Shown: one piece after another, positions 5,937 through 12,486 of the stretch | Layout: each line of letters starts with the position of its first letter | Numbering within the stretch: position 1 is the stretch's first letter | From: Chloracidobacterium sp. UBA7659 | Lineage (GTDB): Bacteria; Acidobacteriota; Blastocatellia; Pyrinomonadales; Pyrinomonadaceae | Assembly: GCA_002483395.1 (NCBI GenBank) | Contig: DLHV01000071.1 | Location: 40,026-52,511, forward strand | Direction of reading: 5' to 3' | DNA length: 12,486 bases | The notes under the pieces: generated by a model | Told to the model about the DNA's origin: nothing | Seen by the model: only the letters and a program-made list of their open reading frames with translations | Database searches by the model: none | Program-made: the position numbers and the translations under genes

Positions 5937-6335
5937 CTATATCTCGTCCGCGATCTTCGCCATCGCCAAAGGTGCGAACAGCATGACGAGCAGGCCCAAC
6001 GGCATCAGTCCGCCGTGCGGCAAATTGTAATCCGTGGCGATACGTTCCCACGAAAGATCCATGGCAAAGCGTCCGATAAAAAGCTCGAAACCTACTGTAA
6101 GAACTACCCACATAATCCCGACGATAATGAAATCCAGCATGCGGGAAGCCTTGATCCACCGGACGAATACAAAGGTGATCGCGACTATGAGTATCGCTCC
6201 AATAAATACAGATATCTGCCTTGCCCTGAAATCGCCGATCAAAGGTTCAAGCACAAGGCTTCGAACGATGCCATGCAAGGATTCGACGAGCATAATAATG
6301 AGCCAGACAATAAATCCGCGGGCCATGATATGCAT
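5937..6335 (-). CDS. Small four-TM integral membrane protein, unknown function
   Basis: The protein has 132 aa with membrane segments at about residues 7-22, 40-59, 67-86 and 110-126. Conserved-looking loop motifs are ESLHGIVRSLVLEPLIGDFRA, WVVLTVGFELFIGRF and the segment with SWERIATDYN and GGLMPLGL. I have seen this pattern in hypothetical membrane proteins of acidobacteria and proteobacteria, but no function is known to me. The ATG at 6335 lies 6 nt after the usp stop, and no good Shine-Dalgarno is visible, so translation is likely coupled to usp. An internal ATG four codons in (MARGF) is an alternative. The 14-nt gap to the VIT1/CCC1 gene suggests the two membrane proteins are made together. 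Confidence 0.8.
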   Translation of the reverse strand: MHIMARGFIVWLIIMLVESLHGIVRSLVLEPLIGDFRARQISVFIGAILIVAITFVFVRWIKASRMLDFIIVGIMWVVLTVGFELFIGRFAMDLSWERIATDYNLPHGGLMPLGLLVMLFAPLAMAKIADEI

Positions 6336-6341
6336 AAAGTG

Positions 6342-6791
6342 TTACGGTTTCCGAACCACCAGAACCGAGCAGCGCGCGTGGTGTACAACCGCGTCGGAAA
6401 CGGATCCGAGCATCCTTCCCCAAAAACCCCTGCCGTGGCAGCCGACTACGATTAGGTCAGCTCCCCAACTTACAGCCAGGTCGACGATCTCCTTTTCCGG
6501 CGGTCCTTTCACTATTTCTATTTTTAAATCGGGTTCGCCATCATGAATCCTTTCCCGAATCAAATTAGCCGCCGAAGCGCAGAAATGACCGGCCTGCCGT
6601 TCCGCGACATCGGCCATTTGCTGAATATATTCGGCCGAGATCGTAAATGGTTCGGCGGCAAGAGCATAGTCCTCCTCAAAAACGGATACGATTTTAATTT
6701 CTGAATTGGCGAGGTTTGGAAAAAGCCGACAGCATTCTTCAACGGCCGCACCGCTAAATGCCGATCCATCGGTTGCGATTAAGATTTTCAT
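6342..6791 (-). CDS. Universal stress protein (UspA family)
   Basis: This is a 149 aa cytoplasmic single-domain Usp. It begins MKILIATDGSAFS, with the Asp8 that contacts the nucleotide in ATP-binding members, and has a VVGCHGRGFWGRMLGSVSD segment near the end. The usual ATP motif is G-x2-G-x9-G-S/T. Here the spacing after the second Gly (120) to Gly129-Ser130 is only 8, one residue shorter than in the second Usp of this window. Nucleotide binding may be altered. GGAGG is placed 5-6 nt before the ATG. It is the first gene of a minus-strand operon (usp, membrane protein, VIT1/CCC1), with a sigma-54-type promoter at 6895-6910. It is a paralogue of the Usp at 7738-8187, to which it faces divergently. 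Confidence 0.93.
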   Translation of the reverse strand: MKILIATDGSAFSGAAVEECCRLFPNLANSEIKIVSVFEEDYALAAEPFTISAEYIQQMADVAERQAGHFCASAANLIRERIHDGEPDLKIEIVKGPPEKEIVDLAVSWGADLIVVGCHGRGFWGRMLGSVSDAVVHHARCSVLVVRKP

Positions 6792-6894
6792 ATGGACCTC
6801 CGCTACAGGTTACAGCCGCCAAAAAAAATTCTGTCATTCTCGCCTCTTTAATACATCCTTTCATCCTATTCTTGCCGACACCGACATGATCGGT

Positions 6895-6910
6895 CGCAAG
6901 TGTTATGCCG
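6895..6910 (-). promoter_or_regulatory. Sigma-54 (RpoN) -24/-12 promoter for the minus-strand usp operon
   Basis: Read on the minus strand the site is CGGCATAACACTTGCG. GG (6909-6908) and GC (6897-6896) are 10 nt apart, with GGCA at -24 and TTGC at -12. Consensus is broken only by C for T at the first position, T in the CAC part, and the last base. The predicted transcript start is near 6884, leaving a leader of about 93 nt before the usp ATG at 6791. Confidence 0.58.
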
Positions 6911-7054
6911 CGAATGCAATCGGGTAAAATCGCACGCAATACAGGAGCGTTGAGCTGAATTGGGGTTTGGAGAAAGCTGTCTAAGGCATTAAGGCTGCGA
7001 AAAACTTCGCGCCAATTTCCGCGTTCGTTTGCTCTGCTGAGATTATTTGGACAA

Positions 7055-7076
7055 CTTAGCAACCGGTCCGGCTAAG
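7055..7076. promoter_or_regulatory. Dyad CTTAGC-N10-GCTAAG, candidate activator (enhancer) site
   Basis: CTTAGC (7055-7060) and GCTAAG (7071-7076) form a perfect 6-bp inverted repeat with a 10-bp spacer that itself contains the palindrome ACCGGT (7062-7067). The centre is about 88 bp upstream of the predicted start of the plus-strand sigma-54 promoter, a typical distance for a bacterial enhancer-binding protein. The same dyad lies about 180 bp upstream of the minus-strand start. The binding protein is unknown; the regulator encoded at 11672-12484 is the natural candidate. Confidence 0.4.
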
Positions 7077-7127
7077 TAAAAAGCGTGTTTTCTTCGATTT
7101 AGGTTGACCAGCGGAAAGAAGAAAAGA

Positions 7128-7143
7128 CGGCACGTTTCTTGCA
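7128..7143 (+). promoter_or_regulatory. Sigma-54 (RpoN) -24/-12 promoter for the 7225-9697 operon
   Basis: CGGCACGTTTCTTGCA matches TGGCACRNNNNTTGCW at every defined position except the first (C for T). GG (7129-7130) and GC (7141-7142) are 10 nt apart. This is one of the two closest consensus matches in the window. The predicted transcript start is near 7154, giving a leader of about 70 nt to the ATG at 7225. Confidence 0.75.
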
Positions 7144-7224
7144 CGAAGTAAGGGCAGATAGACCTTGGCGACCAATCCTTCTTTGGAGATCGAGGTATGA
7201 ATTTAGCGAATGGAGCCTCCAGCT

Positions 7225-7719
7225 ATGATCGAAGTACAAGAAATGGCAAATGACGAGATCGAAGAGATCTTGCAGAGTGTAGGCTACGGCCATTTCGCTT
7301 GCGCGCGCAATAATAAGCCTTACGTTTTGCCGATTAGCTATGCGTACAGCAAACCCAATATTTATATCTACACTACCGACGGAAAGAAAAGCGATATCAT
7401 AAAAACCAATCCTCAGGTTTGCTTACAGGTCGAAGACGTAATCAATAGCGGCAACTGGCGAAGTGTTGTCGTTAACGGTATTGCCGAGCAAATCACAGAC
7501 AGAAATGAGCGGGAGGAAATACTTAAGCTAATTCTCGAGACTAATCCAACCCTTACACCGGCCATTAGTATCCGATGGATGGACAACTGGGTGCGCGAAA
7601 ACCGCGAAATTGTTTACAGAATTAAGCCCGATACGATAAACGGCAGGTCCGCCGTTAGCGTCGAATCAAAGGCCGCTCTTGCCCAACCAAGCAATAAGCT
7701 ACACGATCATCCTTTTTGA
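7225..7719 (+). CDS. Pyridoxamine 5'-phosphate oxidase-like split-barrel flavin-binding protein
   Basis: The protein has 164 aa and belongs to the FMN-binding split-barrel superfamily (PNPOx-like / NimA-like). The N-terminal helix (EMANDEIEEILQSV) leads into GYGHFACARNNKPYVLPISYAY, the standard first strands of this fold. Later segments include YIYTTDGKKSDIIKTNPQVC (49-66) and WRSVVVNGIAEQI (78-90). These contain the Lys and Trp/Arg region that contacts the flavin phosphate in relatives. Members bind FMN or F420 and reduce or sense small substrates; the substrate here is unknown. The ATG at 7225 is preferred because GGAG lies 9 nt upstream. The in-frame ATG at 7210 would add five residues and has poorer spacing. 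It is the first gene of the operon behind the sigma-54-type promoter at 7128. Confidence 0.88.
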   Translation: MIEVQEMANDEIEEILQSVGYGHFACARNNKPYVLPISYAYSKPNIYIYTTDGKKSDIIKTNPQVCLQVEDVINSGNWRSVVVNGIAEQITDRNEREEILKLILETNPTLTPAISIRWMDNWVRENREIVYRIKPDTINGRSAVSVESKAALAQPSNKLHDHPF

Positions 7720-7737
7720 GGTCGACGGAGGTTTGAA

Positions 7738-8187
7738 ATGAAGATATTAATTGCCACCGATGGTTCCGAATATAGCCGGGTTGCTGTTAACGCCTGCTGC
7801 GACCTGATCGGTTTGGAAAAGAATATGTCGGTAAGGGTCGTTGCCGTGTACCAGCCGCAGGTTCCGATGGCGACCGAACCATTCGCGGTTTCCGCTGAGC
7901 ATTACCATAAGCTTGACGAGATCGCCAATGAAAACGCGAAAATCGCAACGGAAGAGGCTGTTGAATTGATACGCAAACTGACCGGGAATGCTGAGCTTGA
8001 TGTAACGACGGTCGTTGCTCTCGGCCGGCCGGCGGAGATGATCGTCGAGGCTGCGAAAGAGTGGGGCGCGGATCTTGTTGTTGTCGGGTCTCACGGCCGG
8101 GGCTTTTGGGGAAGGCTTACGCTCGGTTCCGTGTCCAACGCAGTTGTGCATCACGCTCCGTGTTCGGTGCTAATAGCCCGGGCGTAG
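7738..8187 (+). CDS. Universal stress protein (UspA family), second copy
   Basis: This is a 149 aa single-domain Usp, the same length as the minus-strand paralogue at 6342-6791. It shares the MKILIATDGS start, the AEPF/TEPF-(T/A)-(I/V)-SAE segment at about 47-54, and the WGADL(I/V)VVG-x-HGRGFWGR region. The ATP motif is complete: G117-x2-G120-x9-G130-S131 (VGSHGRGFWGRLTLGSVSN). Together with Asp8 this suggests an ATP-binding Usp. GGAGG lies just upstream of the ATG and 18 nt separate it from the flavoprotein stop, so cotranscription is likely. Usp proteins of this type increase under starvation, hypoxia or redox stress; the signal here is not visible. Confidence 0.94.
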   Translation: MKILIATDGSEYSRVAVNACCDLIGLEKNMSVRVVAVYQPQVPMATEPFAVSAEHYHKLDEIANENAKIATEEAVELIRKLTGNAELDVTTVVALGRPAEMIVEAAKEWGADLVVVGSHGRGFWGRLTLGSVSNAVVHHAPCSVLIARA

Positions 8188-8254
8188 TATGTAGAAATAC
8201 GCACCCGCTTATTTCATCACGACCGGTCGGACCCATTTTTAAGGAGTCAAAACA

Positions 8255-9427
8255 ATGGCGAGGATATTGATACTTGGCGGTGGATTTGCCGCGGTTGCCG
8301 CGGCTGAGATGCTCTCGGATGCTGCCAGCGATCATCACGAGATAACTCTCGTATCCAACAGCCACGACTTTACGTTCTTCCCTGCCCTGGTGCCGCTTGT
8401 GTTCGGCAATTTCAAACCCGACGAGGTTCATTTTGACATGCGACCGAAGCTTGTCGACCGGCACATTCGGTTTGTCGAGGGTGAGGTCATCGGGATCGAG
8501 CCCGATCTTCGCAGGGTGAGGATCAATGGTGACGATATCGAAGGCTTCCTTCATTTCGACTATTTGCTGATCGCAATGGGGCGAGGGCTTGGGACCGACA
8601 AGACTCCCGGGTTCGTCAAATACGCCCATCATCTGCTCGGTGTCGGACCGGCGTTGAAATTTAAGAAGGCAATAGGAGATTTTGGATCCGGTTCGATCGT
8701 TGTCGGACTTTGCCCCGATGCATTTTTGCCAGTACCGGTTTGTGAAACTGCTTTTGCACTGGCAGCGAAGTTCGAACGCGAGATAACAGCCAAGGAAGTT
8801 TCGGTAACCGTGGTTTTCCCCAGCACGCTCGAGACGGCTTTTGCGGGCTCGACGCTTTTTCGCGATCTCGAAGGCGAGTTCGAACGGCTAGGGGTTAAAC
8901 TCGTTTCCGACTTCCCGATCGACCGAATAGGTGAACGCAGCATTTTTTCGAAACTAGACTCACGGATAGACTATGACCTGCTGATGCTGATCCCGCCGTT
9001 TAGAGGCCAAAAATCATTAGAGCAAATTATACCTTTTGCGGACGAGTTCGGCTTCGCGGATGTGAACGATTTGATGCAGGTCAAAGGATTCGACCGGATC
9101 TACGCGGCCGGAGATATCGTCGCCCTTCCGGGGCCAAGATTCGGGTACATGGCAACGAGGCAGGCCAAAGTTGCGGCGACCAACATACTCGCCCAATTGC
9201 AAAACAAGGAGCCGACGGCAGAGTATTCGCACAAGATCGCGTGGGCGATAAATGAAAAATATACGGACCCGATCTATTTTCATTATGGGTTCTGGGATGA
9301 AACATTGGACGATTTTGATGAGAAGGTCTTTTTTGGAATGGCAAAGCGAATTCGCGACCATTACGGGCATGTCAAAGCCCAGAAGGAGAAGACTGAAATT
9401 GCGGCAGCCGCCGGCCGGAAAAAATAG
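8255..9427 (+). CDS. FAD-dependent NAD(P)/quinone-type oxidoreductase (SQR/NDH-2-like)
   Basis: This is a 390 aa member of the pyridine nucleotide-disulfide oxidoreductase fold. The N-terminal FAD Rossmann motif is ILILGGGFAAVAAAEML (4-20). HFDYLLIAMGRG (110-121) and the second FAD motif with YAAGDIVALPG (283-293), followed by FGYMATRQAKVAATNILAQL, are close to sulfide:quinone reductases and type II NADH dehydrogenases. Cysteines occur only at 153 (VGLCPD) and 163 (PVCETAF). Cys153 aligns by context with an SQR cysteine, but the C-terminal third catalytic cysteine of classical SQR is absent. The substrate is therefore unclear: sulfide, NADH or another donor to quinone. AAGGAG is 8 nt before the ATG, and the gene follows usp by 67 nt. 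A membrane-associated, electron-transfer role under stress is inferred. Confidence 0.85.
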   Translation: MARILILGGGFAAVAAAEMLSDAASDHHEITLVSNSHDFTFFPALVPLVFGNFKPDEVHFDMRPKLVDRHIRFVEGEVIGIEPDLRRVRINGDDIEGFLHFDYLLIAMGRGLGTDKTPGFVKYAHHLLGVGPALKFKKAIGDFGSGSIVVGLCPDAFLPVPVCETAFALAAKFEREITAKEVSVTVVFPSTLETAFAGSTLFRDLEGEFERLGVKLVSDFPIDRIGERSIFSKLDSRIDYDLLMLIPPFRGQKSLEQIIPFADEFGFADVNDLMQVKGFDRIYAAGDIVALPGPRFGYMATRQAKVAATNILAQLQNKEPTAEYSHKIAWAINEKYTDPIYFHYGFWDETLDDFDEKVFFGMAKRIRDHYGHVKAQKEKTEIAAAAGRKK

Positions 9428-9457
9428 TAAGGATTGGAGTGAGTTAAGGAGGTGCTT

Positions 9458-9697
9458 ATGCAGCAGCTAAGAGAAGACAAGGACGCAGACCGGCACGAGT
9501 TCCAGTTCTCAGCAACCCAATTTCCGGTTGGAGACAATCAACATCCTGTAATCTGCGGTACGTGCGGCGAAACATTCTATGCAGACAGGCAGATGCACGA
9601 GCGCACGGCCCGCTCGATAGACGAGGGGCTGGACAACCCGTTCGAATGCGACGATTGCCGCGACGAAACGGAAGAATTAGCACATCGCGATCAATGA
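9458..9697 (+). CDS. Small zinc-ribbon protein
   Basis: This is a 79 aa acidic protein with two CxxC knuckles, C33-x2-C36 (ICGTCGETF) and C64-x2-C67 (ECDDCRDE), spaced 27 residues apart. That is the normal arrangement for one structural zinc ion or a rubredoxin-like site. No other domain is seen, and I do not recognise a specific family. The ATG at 9458 has an excellent Shine-Dalgarno sequence (AAGGAGG, 9446-9452); a GTG at 9452 is unlikely because it overlaps that site. It follows the oxidoreductase by 30 nt, so it is probably the last gene of the sigma-54-type operon. It could be an electron carrier, a regulator or a partner of the oxidoreductase; none of these is shown by the sequence. Confidence 0.75.
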   Translation: MQQLREDKDADRHEFQFSATQFPVGDNQHPVICGTCGETFYADRQMHERTARSIDEGLDNPFECDDCRDETEELAHRDQ

Positions 9698-9728
9698 TGC
9701 GGTCCGCAAAAATCCCCGGAGTGTCGGC

Positions 9729-11663
9729 CTAATCATCTTTTGGTTTGGTTAATACTCCGGCAAGCAAGGTGAGCAATTTCTCCGCCGTGAAAGGCTTAGG
9801 AAGGATAGCCGAGACACCGAGCGCCAGCAGATCAGCAGACTGGGTCGCATTGGTTAGGCCGCTCATCGCGACTACAGCCATATCCGGATGCTGCTGGCGA
9901 ATACTGTGGATAAGTGTTGCTCCATCCATTTTCGGCATCGCCATATCGGTCAAAACCACTGATATGTCATCGGCATGCTTTTTGAAGACGTTCAGCCCGG
10001 AGATACCGTCGGCGGCCGTTAACACGCGGTAACCGAATTTCTCAAGTGTTGCCCGTGCAATGTCCAAAATGCTTTCTTCATCGTCAACAACAAGAATCAG
10101 TTCACCGCTGCCTTCCGGAAAAGCGGCCCGTCGAGAATCTTTTTCTGTAGAAGATTCGGTTTCGACAGCGGGCAAATAGATGGAAAAACGTGTTCCCCTG
10201 CCCGGTTCGCTGTATAGATCGATAAATCCGCTGTGGCTTTTAACGATCGTAAGCAACGTCGAAAGACCTAATCCCGTGCCTTTGCCAATCTCCTTGGTTG
10301 TGAAGAACGGGTCAAATATCCGGTCCTTAATCTCAGGCGGCATTCCGGTGCCGGTGTCCGCAACTGTTACGACGACGTATCGCCCCGCTCGTGCGTCAAT
10401 GTTCATACGAACATCATTCTCATCCAATTCGACGTTCTCTACCGTGAAAGACAACGTTCCGCCATCCGGCATTGCGTCCCTCGAGTTTATGCACAGGTTC
10501 ATTAAAATCTGGTGGATCTGAGTTGGGTCGGCCGCGATCGTCCCCAGATCGGGCTCGATGTTGTAACTGATGCTGATCGATTTGGGCAACGTGCCTTTCA
10601 GGACCGCAATCAGGTCTTTTACTATGTGCTTGACCTGAACGGAGACGCGCTCACCCTCCATCCCACGTGCGAAGGTCAGCACTTGTTTTACCAGATCGGC
10701 GCCGCGATTCGCATTTTCTTTGATGACATCGAGCCAGCGGATTGTTTCGGCATCCAGATCGTTCTGCTTCAGCATGTCAACCGACATGATGATCGGAGAC
10801 AGGATGTTGTTTAAATCGTGAGCAATTCCGCCTGCCAAGGTTCCGATCGATTCCATTCGCTGCGCCCGGAAAAGGTGTTCCTCGGTTTGCTTTTGTTCGG
10901 TTACATCCGTGTTTGTGATCAGGATATAATCGGGTTCGTTTTTTTCGTTTTTAACTAGCGTCCATCTGCTTTCAACCACTATTTTTACAGAGTCCTTCGT
11001 AACGTGTTTAGTTACGGATTTCCACTCGTCCGTTTCGAACAATGCCGAACTGACCGTCTCCATTTCGGACCTGTCTCCGGCGCCGAGAACATCAAAAATG
11101 TTCTTGCCGAGTACATCCGGGGCGCTCCACCCGTAAATTCGCTCGGCGCTTTTGTTCCAGTAAAGGACCTGGAAATTCAAATCGCAGACAAGGATCGCGT
11201 CCTGCGCTTTATCAAGCAGCGAAGCTTGCTGCCGAATGCGTTCTTCGGCGAGTTTGCGCTCGGTTATCTCATACCGGATCGCAATGTACTGACGCGGTTT
11301 CCCGGCGTCGTCAATGAACGGCACTATCGTTGTATCGACCCAATAGATCGATCCGTCCTTGGCGCGGTTGCGCAACTCGCCTCGCCACACATTGCCGGTC
11401 GCGATCGTTTTCCATAGGTTGCTTATGAACTCTTTCGGATGATACCCCGAATTGATTATTCGATGGTCCTCGCCGAGAAGCTCCTCACGGGCGTACTTCG
11501 ATACCTCGCAAAACTTGTCGTTGACGTAAATTATCCGACCGCTCTGGTCGGTAATTGCGACGATCGCAGACTGATCCAGCGCGAACTTCAAATCGGTTAG
11601 CTCTTTTAGCAGGTCGCGGTCCGTATCCGGACTCTTGGTTGTGACTAAATTTGCTTGGCGCAT
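9729..11663 (-). CDS. Cytoplasmic hybrid histidine kinase: PAS-PAS-HisKA-HATPase-REC
   Basis: This is a 644 aa sensor kinase without membrane segments. PAS 1 (about 25-135) contains [20 protein letters not shown] and YHPKEF, and ends in a PAC-type [17 protein letters not shown] 2 (about 147-257) ends [14 protein letters not shown]. The HisKA phospho-acceptor is H282 in GGIAHDLNN. The HATPase domain has the N box (N389...N393-SRDAM), G1 DTGTG (436-440), F box FDPFFTTK (450-457) and G2 GKGTGLGL (460-467). The C-terminal receiver has D527/D528, phospho-acceptor D573 ([11 protein letters not shown]), S601 and K623 (LPKPF). The architecture matches kinases that control sigma-54 activators. It starts 8 nt after the stop of the regulator gene, so the two form an operon. 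The PAS domains have no obvious haem-binding fingerprint I can name; the signal is unknown. Confidence 0.93.
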   Translation of the reverse strand: MRQANLVTTKSPDTDRDLLKELTDLKFALDQSAIVAITDQSGRIIYVNDKFCEVSKYAREELLGEDHRIINSGYHPKEFISNLWKTIATGNVWRGELRNRAKDGSIYWVDTTIVPFIDDAGKPRQYIAIRYEITERKLAEERIRQQASLLDKAQDAILVCDLNFQVLYWNKSAERIYGWSAPDVLGKNIFDVLGAGDRSEMETVSSALFETDEWKSVTKHVTKDSVKIVVESRWTLVKNEKNEPDYILITNTDVTEQKQTEEHLFRAQRMESIGTLAGGIAHDLNNILSPIIMSVDMLKQNDLDAETIRWLDVIKENANRGADLVKQVLTFARGMEGERVSVQVKHIVKDLIAVLKGTLPKSISISYNIEPDLGTIAADPTQIHQILMNLCINSRDAMPDGGTLSFTVENVELDENDVRMNIDARAGRYVVVTVADTGTGMPPEIKDRIFDPFFTTKEIGKGTGLGLSTLLTIVKSHSGFIDLYSEPGRGTRFSIYLPAVETESSTEKDSRRAAFPEGSGELILVVDDEESILDIARATLEKFGYRVLTAADGISGLNVFKKHADDISVVLTDMAMPKMDGATLIHSIRQQHPDMAVVAMSGLTNATQSADLLALGVSAILPKPFTAEKLLTLLAGVLTKPKDD

Positions 11664-11671
11664 ATGGGCAT

Positions 11672-12484
11672 TCAGTCTTGTGGGGCGACAACACTGTAAT
11701 CACCGCTTTTCTTTAATTTATATCGGAGTTGATCTCGCGAAATATCCAGGAGCTTGGCCGCCTTCGTCAAGTTTCCGCCTGTTCGCACAACAGCCTGCCG
11801 GGCAAGTTCGGCCTCGACGGACTCCAGCGGAATTCCCTCGGCCGGCAGCACAATTCCCGAACCCGAACCTCCGCTTACCGGCGTATAGGTTTTAAGAAGG
11901 TCGGCAGGCAAATGCGTTGACGTTACGAATTCTCCATCTTCGAGAATCGATGCCCGCTCGATCACATTGCGAAGTTCACGAACATTTCCTGTCCAACTGT
12001 AATTGCTGAATATCCTCTCAACATCCGGCGACAGGCCGCGCAGCTGTGTCCCGCGGCGTTTATGGTTGGCCTGCTCGATGTAGTACCTTGCAAGCAGAAG
12101 AACATCGCCGTCTCGGTCGCGAAGCGGCGGTATATCGATCTGAATGACTGACAATCGAAAATAGAGGTCGAGGCGGAAAATGCCCTCCTCGCTCTCTTTC
12201 TTTAGATCTCTGTTGGATGCCGCGATGATTTTGGCGTTTAGAGCCAGGTCTTTCAGGCCGCCGACACGTCGAAAGGCGCCGTCCTCTAAAACCCGGAGCA
12301 ATTTTGCCTGCAGGCCGAGTTCCAGTTCGCCGATCTCGTCGAGGAAAATCGTTCCGCCGTGTGCCTGTTCGAACAATCCCTCTTTCCTCTGTTTGGCATC
12401 TGTAAACGCCCCTTTCTCATAACCAAAAAGCTCGGATTCGATAAGATTTGCCGGCAAAGCGGCACAGTTGATCGCGAGGTAAGG
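11672..12484 (-). CDS. Sigma-54-dependent transcriptional activator, AAA+ and Fis-type HTH part (N-terminus outside window)
   Basis: 270 residues of an NtrC-family enhancer-binding protein are visible, open to the window edge and beginning [23 protein letters not shown]+ features are: the sigma-54 contact loop at fragment residues 25-30, here GAFTDA instead of GAFTGA; Walker B TIFLDE (45-50); sensor I ASNRDL (89-94); arginine finger region FRLDLYFRL (103-111); and sensor [10 protein letters not shown] (164-171). The C-terminal Fis-type helix-turn-helix is at about 235-260 ([23 protein letters not shown]). The Walker A and any receiver domain are outside the window. It is followed by the hybrid kinase in the same operon and is the obvious activator for the sigma-54-type promoters in this window (inference). 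The pairing of a REC-bearing kinase with this protein suggests phosphorylation control. Confidence 0.93.
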   Translation of the reverse strand, partial: PYLAINCAALPANLIESELFGYEKGAFTDAKQRKEGLFEQAHGGTIFLDEIGELELGLQAKLLRVLEDGAFRRVGGLKDLALNAKIIAASNRDLKKESEEGIFRLDLYFRLSVIQIDIPPLRDRDGDVLLLARYYIEQANHKRRGTQLRGLSPDVERIFSNYSWTGNVRELRNVIERASILEDGEFVTSTHLPADLLKTYTPVSGGSGSGIVLPAEGIPLESVEAELARQAVVRTGGNLTKAAKLLDISRDQLRYKLKKSGDYSVVAPQD

Positions 12485-12486
12485 TT

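Larger units (their letters stand above)
6792..7224. promoter_or_regulatory. Divergent control region between the two usp operons
   Basis: This 430-bp region carries a minus-strand sigma-54-type promoter (6895-6910) and a plus-strand one (7128-7143), about 220 bp apart. Between them lie the dyad CTTAGC-N10-GCTAAG (7055-7076) and a smaller one, GCGAA-AAAC-TTCGC (6997-7010). Such a layout would let one set of activator sites serve both directions. A possible 18-codon ORF (7197-7253, ATG 8 nt after GGAG) overlaps the next gene out of frame; it is probably chance. No sigma-70 -10/-35 pair stood out. Confidence 0.55.

Noticed and set aside
5907..6455. Plus-strand ORF of 182 codons
   Set aside because: It is antisense to the clear membrane protein and usp genes, and its translation is rich in His/Asn/Asp/Arg, typical of a shadow frame.
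7197..7253. 18-codon upstream ORF overlapping the split-barrel gene
   Set aside because: GGAG is suitably placed, but the peptide has no codon runs or attenuator structure; probably chance.
9698..9728. GCGGTCCGC palindrome as a terminator between convergent operons
   Set aside because: As RNA it can form only a three-pair stem, and the A/T run is too weak to claim termination.
1..12486. CRISPR arrays, tRNA or rRNA genes, insertion sequences, prophage genes
   Set aside because: No regularly spaced direct repeats, cloverleaf genes, transposases or phage-like proteins were recognised on either strand.

Overview
The window looks like chromosomal DNA of a mid-GC Gram-negative-type bacterium, most likely an acidobacterium (class Blastocatellia / Pyrinomonadaceae-like). 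This is inferred from the yidC-jag-mnmE housekeeping order, the style of the secreted beta-rich protein, the DUF5335 and YtxH proteins, and the palindromic intergenic repeats. No rRNA, tRNA, transposase or CRISPR array was found.

Layout. (1) Positions 1-2425, plus strand: the 3' end of yidC, a short Jag/KhpB-type KH-R3H RNA-binding protein, and mnmE. Both spacers here are filled by palindromic repeat elements, and mnmE carries an in-frame heptamer tandem repeat. (2) 2426-5120, plus strand: small stress/envelope-type genes: a two-TM protein, a secreted beta-rich protein, a YtxH protein, a DUF5335 protein and a small membrane protein whose reading frame is broken near 5000. (3) 5179-6791, minus strand: a tight operon of universal stress protein, small membrane protein and VIT1/CCC1-type metal transporter. 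(4) 6792-7224: a divergent control region. (5) 7225-9697, plus strand: an operon of split-barrel flavin-binding protein, a second universal stress protein, an SQR/NDH-2-like FAD oxidoreductase and a four-cysteine zinc-ribbon protein. (6) 9729-12486, minus strand: a sigma-54 enhancer-binding regulator (N-terminus outside the window) followed by a PAS-PAS hybrid histidine kinase.

The main result is that the accessory part reads as one sigma-54-controlled stress island. Each of the four intergenic promoter regions (before 2635, before 3367, and both arms of the divergent region before 6791 and 7225) has a -24/-12 element with GG and GC exactly 10 nt apart and TTGC at the -12 box. A sigma-54 activator and a cytoplasmic PAS kinase that could drive them are encoded next door. 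A dyad (CTTAGC-N10-GCTAAG) lies at an enhancer-like distance upstream of the 7128 promoter. The gene content (two Usp proteins, flavoproteins, a metal transporter, a quinone-type oxidoreductase) suggests a redox, low-oxygen or energy-stress response. The physiology and the kinase-to-promoter link are inferences.
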